DNA of 64,000 bases. It comes from Arthrobacter sp. zg-Y919 (GTDB lineage: Bacteria; Actinomycetota; Actinomycetes; Actinomycetales; Micrococcaceae). The DNA lies in contig NZ_CP126242.1 of the NCBI RefSeq assembly GCF_030142045.1, forward strand, positions 2,914,001 to 2,978,000, written 5' to 3'. The notes under the pieces were generated by a model. The model was not told the DNA's origin and did not search any database. It saw only the letters and a list, made by a program, of their open reading frames with translations. Shown piece by piece: positions 1 to 6,726 of this stretch. A program made the position numbers and the translations under genes. The stretch's first letter is position 1. Each line of letters begins with the position of its first letter.

Positions 1-591
1 CCCGAGGTGACGGCAGCCGCCCTGGCGAAAGTGAAGGATGACAAAACCCGTGAGGCCGGCGACGGTTTTGACGGTTCCTGGGTGGCCCACCCCGATCTGG
101 TGCCCGTCTGCCGGGAGGTCTTCGACGACGTCCTGGGCGACAAGCCGAACCAGGTGGACCGGCAGCGTGAAGACGTCTCCGTCACTGCCACCGACCTGCT
201 CGATGTCAGCACTGCCGAAGGGTCCATCACGGAGGCCGGGCTGCGGTCCAACCTGTACGTGGCCATCTACTACGTGGCCATCTGGCTCTCCGGCAACGGT
301 GCCGTGGCCATCCGGAACCTGATGGAGGACGCCGCCACGGCGGAGATTTCCCGGTCGCAGGTCTGGCAGCAGGTGCGGAACAACGTGGTGCTCGAAGACA
401 CCGGCGAGACCGTCACGGAAGAGCTGGTCAGCCGGATCCTGGCCGAGGAAACGGAGCGGCTGCGCGGGGAGGTGTCCGCGGATATGTTCACCGGCTACTT
501 CGAGCCGGCCAGCCGCATCATCGGGGAGATCTGCCTCTCCAAGGACTACACCGATTTCCTGACGTTGCCGGCGTACGAACTCATTGACTAG
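1..591 (+). CDS. aceB: Malate synthase A, C-terminal part (5' end outside window)
   Basis: The reading frame is open from base 1 and ends at a TAG at 589-591, leaving about the last 196 residues of a protein that is normally around 540 long. The residues (LLDVSTAEGSITEAGLRSN near residue 65, YYVAIWLSGNGAVAI, and a GYFEPASRIIGEICL stretch near the end) are typical of the C-terminal helical plug domain of malate synthase A. The enzyme condenses glyoxylate with acetyl-CoA to malate in the glyoxylate bypass. The catalytic barrel lies upstream of the window, so active-site residues cannot be checked. The gene converges on, and overlaps by 11 bases, the alcohol dehydrogenase on the other strand. 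Confidence 0.9.
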   Translation, partial: PEVTAAALAKVKDDKTREAGDGFDGSWVAHPDLVPVCREVFDDVLGDKPNQVDRQREDVSVTATDLLDVSTAEGSITEAGLRSNLYVAIYYVAIWLSGNGAVAIRNLMEDAATAEISRSQVWQQVRNNVVLEDTGETVTEELVSRILAEETERLRGEVSADMFTGYFEPASRIIGEICLSKDYTDFLTLPAYELID

Positions 592-1723
592 CGGGACTGT
601 CGAAGCGGATCACCTGGCGGATGGCCTGGCCGTCCGCCAGGGTGTCCATGGCCGCATTGATGTCTTCCAGTGCGATGGTGGCGGACACTAATTCCTCCAC
701 CGGCAGCTTCCCCTCCCGCCACAACTGGGCGTAGACGGGAATGTCCCGGTCAGGGACGGCCGATCCCAGGTAGCTGCCGATGATGGTGCGTGCCTCCGCG
801 GTGAGCGTCAGCGGCGCAATTTCGGCGGTCTGGTCCGGTGCTGGCAGTCCAACAGTGACCGTGGTGCCGCCCGGGGCGGTAATCCGCACGGCGGTTTCGA
901 ACGCGCGGGGATGCCCTGCCGCTTCGATCACGAGCGCGGGCCGGATGCCGGCGTCGAGCGCCTCCTGCGGGGTGTAGACCGCGTCGGCGCCGAGTTCGCG
1001 TGCACGGGCCAGCTTCTCCGGCAGCGCATCGATGCCGATCACGCTGCGCACGTCCAGGGACAGGGCCGTCAGCAACGCGGCCATCCCGACGCCGCCCAAC
1101 CCAACAATGGCGACGTCGTCATCCTTGCCGGGGCGTGCAGGGTTCAGCACCGCGCCGCCTCCGGTCAGCACGGCGCAGCCCAGCAGGGCGGCCACGTGCG
1201 GGGGTATGTCGTCATCCACCGGCACCACGGATCTGCGGTTGACGACGGCGTGCGTGGCGAAGCCGGAGACCCCCAGATGGTGCCGCACTTCTTCGCCGTC
1301 GGCACCGTGCAGGCGTATCCCGCCCCCGAGCAGCGTCCCGGCATTGTTGGCAGCGGATCCGGGGATGCAGGGCATCTTGCCCCCGGTGCGGCAGCCGGCA
1401 CATTCCCCGCAGCGGGGCAGGAAAGCCATCACCACGCGCTGGCCGACGGCGAGGTCCGCCACGCCCTCACCCAGTTCCTCCACCTTTCCCGCAGCCTCAT
1501 GCCCAAGCAGCATGGGCAGCGGCCGGACCCGGCTGCCGTTCACCACCGACAGGTCAGAATGGCACAGGCTCGCGGCCTCGATGCGCACCAGGATTTCGCC
1601 CGGCCCCGGCGGGTCCAGCTGGAGATCCTGGACCACCACCGGCCGGGAATCCGCATATGGCCGCGGGGCGCCAATGGTCTGCAGGACCGCGCCTCTGATC
1701 GACCTGGTGCTGTGGGTACCCAT
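581..1723 (-). CDS. Zinc-dependent medium-chain alcohol dehydrogenase
   Basis: A 380-residue MDR-superfamily dehydrogenase. Catalytic zinc ligands are visible as Cys54 (SLCHSDL) and His75-Glu76 (GHEAAG); the structural-zinc lobe has four Cys at about 105, 108, 111 and 119. A Rossmann GLGGVGMAAL motif sits near residue 208, so NAD(H) or NADP(H) is the cofactor. The family oxidises primary or secondary alcohols or the matching aldehydes; substrate cannot be read from sequence. ATG at 1723 is preceded by a GGGAGAG ribosome site. It stands alone and its 3' end overlaps aceB tail to tail. The AdhE2/Rv0761c-like NDMA-type subgroup is possible but not proven. Confidence 0.85.
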   Translation of the reverse strand: MGTHSTRSIRGAVLQTIGAPRPYADSRPVVVQDLQLDPPGPGEILVRIEAASLCHSDLSVVNGSRVRPLPMLLGHEAAGKVEELGEGVADLAVGQRVVMAFLPRCGECAGCRTGGKMPCIPGSAANNAGTLLGGGIRLHGADGEEVRHHLGVSGFATHAVVNRRSVVPVDDDIPPHVAALLGCAVLTGGGAVLNPARPGKDDDVAIVGLGGVGMAALLTALSLDVRSVIGIDALPEKLARARELGADAVYTPQEALDAGIRPALVIEAAGHPRAFETAVRITAPGGTTVTVGLPAPDQTAEIAPLTLTAEARTIIGSYLGSAVPDRDIPVYAQLWREGKLPVEELVSATIALEDINAAMDTLADGQAIRQVIRFDSPASQ

Positions 1724-1896
1724 GAACTCTCCCTCGAGTAACGTCGAACCGTTTCCGGTCCGGGCCGGCTTTTCTCCACGACAGCCCTATTCCACCATGC
1801 CTGTGCTGCACCGTTCCGGCGGTGGCCCAGGCATCTTTACCCGTGCCGCCCCGCGTTTCCGTGCGCCATGGCCGATTACTTTGGCAAGATGAGGGC

Positions 1897-2355
1897 ATGA
1901 GTGAGAGTTCCAGGACCGTACCGGCACTGCCGGACAAAGACACCCTTGCATTGAAGCGTGCGCTGGCCGCCGGTGACGTCACCGTCTTCGTGGACGGCAC
2001 GGCTCTGCGCCTGCCCGAGGGCGCCCGGGACGCGGTGCTGGACCTGCTCTCCCGCCTCGCGGAGGGCAACCCGGTGACGGTCTCCTCGGCGGCGCCCGCG
2101 CCGATGGACCCGCCGCTTCCCGCCGGGCCCGTGCCGCTGCTGACCACTTCCCAGGCGGCTGCCGCCGCCGGCATCTCCCACACCTACCTGCGGAACCTGA
2201 CGGATGCCGGGATCATCCCGGTTCAATACCGGGGTTCGCACCGCCGCATCCGGATGGAAGACGTGCAGTCCTGGCTTGAATCCCAGCAGGCCGCCAGGGC
2301 TGCCAAGGCGGCAGGCGACGCCGGCGGGAACTCCGCGGACTCCCCGGGCGCCTGA
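1897..2355 (+). CDS. Excisionase-type helix-turn-helix DNA-binding protein (antitoxin-like)
   Basis: A 152-residue protein. Residues about 80-127 form an excisionase/MerR-type helix-turn-helix (LLTTSQAAAAAGISHTYLRN, then RGSHRRIRMEDVQSWL), a DNA-binding fold used by phage Xis proteins and by a class of VapB-like antitoxins. Residues 15-60 (ALKRALAAGDVTVFVDG and following) resemble the N-terminal domain of actinobacterial antitoxins usually encoded just before a PIN-domain toxin. No toxin follows here; the next gene is alanine dehydrogenase. The ATG at 1897 sits behind GATGAGGGC; an upstream in-frame start at 1822 lacks a ribosome site. Role: DNA-binding regulator; target unknown. Confidence 0.65.
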   Translation: MSESSRTVPALPDKDTLALKRALAAGDVTVFVDGTALRLPEGARDAVLDLLSRLAEGNPVTVSSAAPAPMDPPLPAGPVPLLTTSQAAAAAGISHTYLRNLTDAGIIPVQYRGSHRRIRMEDVQSWLESQQAARAAKAAGDAGGNSADSPGA

Positions 2356-2476
2356 CACCCGCCAGCCCGCCGGGAAAGTTGCTCCGACGGGGCCTGCCAG
2401 CCGGTGTGGCTGGCATCTATGCTGGGGCTGTGTCGGCGGAAACCCCGCCGTCTGAACCTACTGACGGAGCACTACT

Positions 2477-3595
2477 GTGATCATCGGTATCCCCAAGGAA
2501 ATCAAGAACAATGAATTCCGAGTAGCAATAACCGCTTCGGGTGTGCATGAACTGCGTACCCACGGCCATCAGGTGCTGGTACAAAGTGGTGCCGGCACCG
2601 GATCGAACATCACGGACGCGGAATACGCCGCGGCCGGCGCGCAGATCCTGAACTCAGCCGACGACGTCTGGTCCCAGGCCGCCATGATCCTCAAGGTGAA
2701 GGAACCCGTTGCCGCTGAATACCGGCATTTCCGTCCGGGCCTGATCCTTTTCACTTACCTGCACCTGGCCGCAGAGCCGGAACTGACCTCAGCACTGCTG
2801 GAACGCGGCGTCACCGCCATTGCCTATGAAACCGTTCAGCGCGGCCGCACCCTCCCCCTGCTGGCACCCATGTCCGAGGTTGCCGGCCGGCTGTCGGTCC
2901 AGGTGGGGGCTCAGTCTCTGATGGCGCCCGCCGGCGGACCCGGCCTACTGCTCGGCGGCGTCCCGGGCGTTCGGCCTGCCAAGGTGGTGGTGCTGGGCGC
3001 CGGTGTCGCCGGGACCAACGCGGCGGCTGCCGCCGTCGGCGCCCATGCCGACGTCACGGTCATGGACATCAACATTGACCGGCTGAGGGAACTCGACGAG
3101 CTGTACGCCGGCCGGATCAAGACAGTGGCTTCCAACGCGTTCGAGATTGACCGGGCCATCGTGGATGCGGACCTCGTGATCGGCTCGGTGCTGGTTCCAG
3201 GCGCCCGCGCACCGAAGCTCGTCACCAATGACATGGTCTCGCGGATGAAACCGGGAAGCGTGCTGGTGGACATTGCGGTGGACCAGGGCGGCTGCTTTGA
3301 AGACAGCCATCCGACCACGCACGAAGATCCCACTTTCCGTGTGCACGGTTCGCTGTTCTACTGCGTGGCCAACATGCCCGGGGCGGTCCCCAATACGTCC
3401 ACTTACGCCTTGACCAATGTGACGCTGCCCTACGCGGTGGCGCTGGCCAATCTGGGTGTGGCCGATGCCTTTGAGAAATACCCGGATCTGGCGCAAGGGC
3501 TCAATATTGCCGGCGGCCGTGTCACCCATTCCTCCGTGTCAGCCGCGCACGGACTCGAACTGGCCACGGATTGGCCGGACCTGGTGACCTTGTAG
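2477..3595 (+). CDS. ald: Alanine dehydrogenase
   Basis: 372 residues, full family length. It interconverts L-alanine and pyruvate plus ammonia with NAD(H). Substrate-binding residues match the family: Arg15 (NNEFRV), Lys75 (LKVKEP) and catalytic His96 (TYLHLA). The NAD-binding loop is VLGAGVAGTNAA near residue 178, and the active-site Asp lies in DIAVDQGGC. GTG start at 2477 with GGAG seven bases upstream. A perfect 13-bp stem terminator follows. The gene is not next to an Lrp-type regulator here, so its control is not evident from context. Confidence 0.96.
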   Translation: MIIGIPKEIKNNEFRVAITASGVHELRTHGHQVLVQSGAGTGSNITDAEYAAAGAQILNSADDVWSQAAMILKVKEPVAAEYRHFRPGLILFTYLHLAAEPELTSALLERGVTAIAYETVQRGRTLPLLAPMSEVAGRLSVQVGAQSLMAPAGGPGLLLGGVPGVRPAKVVVLGAGVAGTNAAAAAVGAHADVTVMDINIDRLRELDELYAGRIKTVASNAFEIDRAIVDADLVIGSVLVPGARAPKLVTNDMVSRMKPGSVLVDIAVDQGGCFEDSHPTTHEDPTFRVHGSLFYCVANMPGAVPNTSTYALTNVTLPYAVALANLGVADAFEKYPDLAQGLNIAGGRVTHSSVSAAHGLELATDWPDLVTL

Positions 3596-3615
3596 CCATT
3601 ACAGAGCTGCCGCGT

Positions 3616-3657
3616 CTGCCCGGCCCGCCCGCAAGCGGGCCGGGCAGTTCCTTTTCC
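3616..3657 (+). terminator. Rho-independent terminator after ald
   Basis: Perfect 13-bp GC-rich stem (3616-3628 with 3635-3647) around a 6-base loop CCGCAA, followed by TTCCTTTTCC. It starts 20 bases after the ald stop and ends just before the stop of the convergent tetR gene, so it may serve both strands. Confidence 0.85.
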
Positions 3658-3663
3658 GCATGC

Positions 3664-4260
3664 TCAGGTGCCCTGAACCCGCATCACCCCGTCCACCAGT
3701 TCCTCCCAGCCCTTCCTCAAGCGCGGCAGGCTCATGCCTTCGGCTCCGTGCAGGTGGAGGAGCAGGCCGGCATCCAGGAAGGCCGTCAGCTGGTAGGCGG
3801 CGAGTTCCGGATCGGGGACGGAACCGGGCTGGCGGAGCAGCCCGGCCAGGTGTTGGCGGGTAAGGATGTGCGACGGGTGCTGGTAGCGGCTCCGGGGGTC
3901 GACGTCGGCCGCCCGGGCCAGTTCGCCGTTTACCTCCAGCGATGCGAGCCGGGCCATGCCGAAGGCCTGCAGCCGGTCCCTAGGCGGGGCTCCCGGTCCC
4001 AGCGGGGGCGGCCCGGAAAGGTAGGCCTTCCGGAAATCCTGCTCCGCGTGGTCCAGGAGCTCCTGCATCAGCCCGGCGCGCGATCCGAAGCGGCGGAAAA
4101 CTGTTCCCTTGCCCACCCGGGCACGGCCGGCAAGGGCATCCATCGTCAGGGCATCGGCACCACCGGCGGCCACGAGTTCCATGGCGGCTTCCATCAGGCG
4201 GCGGTGGTTCCGGGCGGCGTCGTCCCGCAGGCCCGTCTGTGATGGTCCTCTCCCGGTCAT
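3664..4260 (-). CDS. TetR/AcrR-family transcriptional repressor
   Basis: 198 residues with a TetR N-terminal helix-turn-helix at about residues 18-65 (AARNHRRLMEAAMELVAAGG, then VGKGTVFRRFGSR) and a divergent helical ligand-binding C-terminal half. It is divergent from the FMN reductase gene with 114 bases between starts, and a 14-base palindrome lies in that gap. The arrangement is the standard one for a TetR repressor controlling its own gene and the neighbouring flavin reductase. The inducer cannot be told from sequence. Confidence 0.88.
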   Translation of the reverse strand: MTGRGPSQTGLRDDAARNHRRLMEAAMELVAAGGADALTMDALAGRARVGKGTVFRRFGSRAGLMQELLDHAEQDFRKAYLSGPPPLGPGAPPRDRLQAFGMARLASLEVNGELARAADVDPRSRYQHPSHILTRQHLAGLLRQPGSVPDPELAAYQLTAFLDAGLLLHLHGAEGMSLPRLRKGWEELVDGVMRVQGT

Positions 4261-4292
4261 GCCGGAAAGTCTAGCCCCGCGGGGAATAAAAT

Positions 4293-4306
4293 CGGACTGT
4301 AGTCCG
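4293..4306. promoter_or_regulatory. Probable TetR operator between tetR and FMN reductase
   Basis: CGGACTGTAGTCCG is a perfect 6-bp inverted repeat with a 2-base centre (4293-4298 and 4301-4306), placed between the divergent genes. Size, symmetry and place fit a TetR-family operator covering both promoters. Confidence 0.65.
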
Positions 4307-4374
4307 CTTAAGCCACTAAGAAGAATCCGTGCTCGTGCCCTTCAAGCGGCACGACCAAGACAGGAGTTCCAATT

Positions 4375-4932
4375 TTGAGCACCACCATCCTGACCCTCGT
4401 CGGCAGCCTCCGCGCCGGTTCCATTAACCGCCAGCTCGCCGAAGCCGCCGCAGCTGGAGCTCCGGAGGGCGTCGAGGTGAAGGTCTTTGACGGGTTGGGC
4501 GACATTCCGTTCTACAACGAGGACATTGATGTGGAAGGGCAGGTCCCCGAGGCCGCCCAGACACTGCGCGACGCGGCCGCTGCCTCAGACGGCCTGCTGC
4601 TGATCAGCCCCGAATACAACGGCACCATGCCGGCCGTCCTCAAGAACGCCATCGACTGGCTGTCCCGCCCCTTCGGCGCCGGTGCCATTTCCGGGATGCC
4701 GACCGCCGTGATCGGTTCCGCCTTCGGCCAGTACGGCGGCGTCTGGGCGCAGGACGATGCGCGTAAGTCGGTCGGCATTGCCGGTGCCCGCGTGGTTGAG
4801 GAAGTCCGCTTGGCCATCGGCGGTTCCGTCACGCGCTACGCCGGTATCCACCCGCAGGAGGATCCCGATACCGTTGCCCAGCTCGGCGAAGCAGTCCGCG
4901 TCCTTGCGGAAGCCTCGGTCTCCGTAGCCTAG
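4375..4932 (+). CDS. NAD(P)H-dependent FMN reductase
   Basis: 185-residue flavodoxin-fold protein of the NADPH-dependent FMN reductase family. The phosphate-binding loop GSLRAGSINRQ is at about residue 10, and SPEYNGTMPAVLKNAIDWLS near residue 79 is the family signature for flavin binding. Relatives reduce FMN, quinones, azo dyes or chromate using NAD(P)H; the physiological substrate here is open. The start is TTG at 4375, fixed by AGGAG eight bases upstream. The divergent TetR gene and the palindrome between them suggest induction by a redox-active or electrophilic compound. Confidence 0.9.
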   Translation: MSTTILTLVGSLRAGSINRQLAEAAAAGAPEGVEVKVFDGLGDIPFYNEDIDVEGQVPEAAQTLRDAAAASDGLLLISPEYNGTMPAVLKNAIDWLSRPFGAGAISGMPTAVIGSAFGQYGGVWAQDDARKSVGIAGARVVEEVRLAIGGSVTRYAGIHPQEDPDTVAQLGEAVRVLAEASVSVA

Positions 4933-4970
4933 GCAACCGCCGGCAGGAGTGCCGGCATCAGTGCCGGCAG

Positions 4971-5010
4971 AAAAGAGGGGCGGACCGTTACCGGTCCGTC
5001 CCTCTTCTGC
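4971..5010 (+). terminator. Terminator after FMN reductase
   Basis: 13-bp stem with a single G-T pair (4974-4986 with 4993-5005) and a 6-base loop GTTACC, followed by TTCTGCG. It lacks a long U run but is the only strong hairpin after the gene. Confidence 0.65.
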
Positions 5011-5080
5011 GTTTCGTGGCTTTGCGTTTCGTGGCTTTACGTCTCTCGTCTTCGCGTTCCCGCCTTTGCGTTCCCCGCTA
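5009..5080. repeat. Short degenerate tandem repeat, 15-bp unit
   Basis: GCGTTTCGTGGCTTT occurs as a perfect tandem pair (5009-5023 and 5024-5038), then continues as two to three degraded copies (ACGTCTCTCGTCTTC, GCGTTCCCGCCTTT, GCGTTCCCC) up to the stop codon of the small gene on the other strand. It is noncoding and looks like slipped-strand expansion. Confidence 0.8.
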
Positions 5081-5266
5081 GTACCAAACCTCGTCCGCCC
5101 AGGCTGCGTCCCGCAGGTACTCGCGGGCGGGTCCTACGTTCCAAGCTTCGCCGTAGGGTGCCAGGACGCCGCTGGTTTTCAGGTCGGCCAGGACGTCTTC
5201 CGAACAGCCCAGGACCGAGCCGAGTTCCAACGCGTCGGTTACGACTACTTCTTCGTGATCGGCCAC
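5078..5266 (-). CDS. Small unknown protein following the SpaB_C gene
   Basis: 62 residues, GTG start at 5266 with a purine-rich GGGAAGGGGG about 8 bases upstream. It lies 30 bases downstream of the SpaB_C gene on the same strand and is probably cotranscribed. The protein is acidic, with one Cys (Gly-Cys-Ser near residue 21), an Ala-Leu-rich middle and an aromatic C-terminus (REYLRDAAWADEVWY). No family was recognised. It could be a RiPP precursor or leader-binding partner for the neighbouring enzyme, but its C-terminal half has almost no Ser, Thr or Cys, which argues against a lanthipeptide or thiopeptide core. Codon use fits a real gene. Confidence 0.55.
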   Translation of the reverse strand: MADHEEVVVTDALELGSVLGCSEDVLADLKTSGVLAPYGEAWNVGPAREYLRDAAWADEVWY

Positions 5267-5296
5267 CGGATGGGCCCCCTTCCCATTAGTGCGCCG

Positions 5297-6256
5297 TCAG
5301 CGCTTATCGAGCAGAACCGATTCCCGTTCCGGACTCCAGGTCCGTGCATACAGTCCCATGGCCGCTTCCTCGCGAAGGCTCAGACCCAGGCGGTTCAAAA
5401 GCATATGCGCCTGATAGACCGTCAAATGCTGGGCGCTTCGGCTGAGCCGCGCCTTGTCGGCCCGGTACAGATAGGTATCGATTCCGCGGAACCAACGGCG
5501 CCGCCAGTTTTCCACGGCAGATTCTGCTGCGGTCGCCGCCATTAGCCGGTGGGTGGGCATCACCTTGGCGCCCACCTGGACTGTCATGGCCTGCCGCACC
5601 CCGGCCGCCCGCGGCCCGAACCCTGCCGTGCAGCTGCGCAGGTGGCTGTCCCAGTAGTAGTCCCAGGAGAGTCGGCGGCGGTCCGGCCAGGCCGAGGCGC
5701 GCGGTCCCTTCATCATGCTCCTGGCCGCATCGAACAGCAGGAGCGAGCCAAGCGCCCAGCGGTTCTGGACCTTGGGGAAACGTGCAGTGGCCCAAGTGGC
5801 CAAATCGGAGGAGAGTTCAAAAACCTCTTCAGCGAGGGAAAGTCCTTCCACCCCGCCGTACTTGGCGAGATCCGCCTCGACCCGGGGGTCCTGGGGTTCC
5901 GCGCCACCGGGGCTGAGCCGGTCCGTGGCGGGTTCGGTGATCTGTTGGCTGGTCTCAAGGTGCCCGATGACACCGCTCGACTGGTCCTGCAGGGCCACCA
6001 ACAGTGACTGCAGCCGGTCCAGGGTGTTCGTCGTGGCCAGCACCCGCAGTTTCACGTGTGCGTGGGCGGGGTCCGAGCAGCGGGTGTAGTACCAGCGCTG
6101 CGCCCCCAGGACCTGTGCCTGAGCTGCCAGCGGGGTAACCAGTTCTCCGACGATGCCGTCCGCTACATCGAAGCCCCCTGTATGAATGGAGAGCGACCAC
6201 CAATGAGTGCCCGGTTGCGTCCGTGAGGCTGGTCGAACTGCAGCTAGCTGGCTCAT
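5297..6256 (-). CDS. Stand-alone lantibiotic dehydratase C-terminal (SpaB_C, thiopeptide-type) protein
   Basis: 319 residues matching the SpaB_C/thiopeptide-type bacteriocin biosynthesis domain, which in full LanB enzymes eliminates glutamate from glutamylated Ser/Thr and in thiopeptide systems also occurs as a separate elimination or [4+2] cyclisation enzyme. Visible family landmarks: WW at 19-20; RWYYTR at 54-59 followed by HAHVKLRV at 65-72 (family form RY.DP..HLRLR); an acidic KYGG segment at 132-135 with EE at 143-144; and AHMLLNRLG at 283-291 with the conserved His and Arg. No glutamylation domain, cyclase, peptidase or transporter lies nearby. ATG at 6256 follows GAGGGGAAAG. A second copy lies at 46402-47352. 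Substrate unknown. Confidence 0.75.
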   Translation of the reverse strand: MSQLAAVRPASRTQPGTHWWSLSIHTGGFDVADGIVGELVTPLAAQAQVLGAQRWYYTRCSDPAHAHVKLRVLATTNTLDRLQSLLVALQDQSSGVIGHLETSQQITEPATDRLSPGGAEPQDPRVEADLAKYGGVEGLSLAEEVFELSSDLATWATARFPKVQNRWALGSLLLFDAARSMMKGPRASAWPDRRRLSWDYYWDSHLRSCTAGFGPRAAGVRQAMTVQVGAKVMPTHRLMAATAAESAVENWRRRWFRGIDTYLYRADKARLSRSAQHLTVYQAHMLLNRLGLSLREEAAMGLYARTWSPERESVLLDKR

Positions 6257-6325
6257 ATGCGTCTTTCCCCTCGGGGTATGGTTACCGCCGCCGGCGGCCT
6301 TGCATTGTTTTGTCTACGTATCTTT

Positions 6326-6340
6326 GGCCCCTTGGGGGCC
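6326..6340 (-). promoter_or_regulatory. Hairpin just after the tiny ORF
   Basis: GGCCCC and GGGGCC pair around a 3-base loop, 5 bases after the stop of the 7-codon ORF on the minus strand. There is no following U run, so it is not a classic terminator; it could be an attenuator, a processing site or chance. Confidence 0.4.
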
Positions 6341-6345
6341 CTCAG

Positions 6346-6369
6346 TTAGAACCAATCCCAGCTCTTCAT
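6346..6369 (-). CDS. Possible 7-codon ORF, MKSWDWF
   Basis: ATG at 6369 to TAA at 6346-6348 reads Met-Lys-Ser-Trp-Asp-Trp-Phe. A GGGGG-containing Shine-Dalgarno-like run at 6379-6383 lies 9 bases upstream, as good as those of neighbouring genes. It precedes the SpaB_C gene on the same strand by 89 bases. Two readings are open: a very short substrate peptide for the SpaB_C-type enzyme, comparable in size with the five-residue biarylitide precursor, or a Trp-rich leader peptide for attenuation. It is short enough to occur by chance. Confidence 0.35.
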   Translation of the reverse strand: MKSWDWF

Positions 6370-6616
6370 GATTGCTATCCCCCTTGGGTCTCAGGCTGTT
6401 GCTCAGCCGGCGCCTTGATTTGACTCCGAAAGCTTCCCCCGCCGTCGCAGGGCCTGTAAATAGCCTCCGGTGCCCGGTTCCTGACATGTCCGGATGTGGA
6501 CCCGGAGGTACCGGGCTGTGGCCGGAGCCGAGGTGAAATCGGCCCGGCGCAGGAGATTTGCGCGGGAGCGGTGCCCTACCGGCGAAGTTGGCATTAACCT
6601 GTCATGACCTGCAATC

Positions 6617-6647
6617 CAAAGTGTGTTGCAGACACAAAACACATTTG
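6617..6647. promoter_or_regulatory. Imperfect inverted repeat upstream of the LuxR-type gene
   Basis: CAAAGTGTGTT at 6617-6627 is mirrored by AACACATTTG at 6638-6647 around a 10-base spacer, with one extra base in the left arm. It lies 80-110 bases before the regulator start in the divergent gap, a suitable place for an activator or autoregulatory operator. Confidence 0.4.
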
Positions 6648-6726
6648 CCACACGCGGACCGGAAACAGGACCCGCTGGGTAGTGTAGCGGTGGGTGCTTC
6701 AGCTGATGCTTTTGAAAGGATTCGCC

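Larger units (their letters stand above)
6257..6726. other. Divergent control region between SpaB_C gene and LuxR-type regulator
   Basis: A 470-base gap between two divergent starts, far longer than the usual spacing in this window. On the minus strand it holds a possible 7-codon ORF (6346-6369), a hairpin at 6326-6340 directly after it, and a perfect 12-bp palindrome GCCGCCGGCGGC at 6287-6298. Nearer the regulator are the 8-bp palindrome GTCATGAC at 6601-6608 and an imperfect inverted repeat at 6617-6647. No other credible gene was found. Confidence 0.6.

Noticed and set aside
6346..6369. Classical trp-operon attenuator
   Set aside because: No trp gene follows and the hairpin has no U run; the leader-peptide idea is kept only as an alternative under findings.
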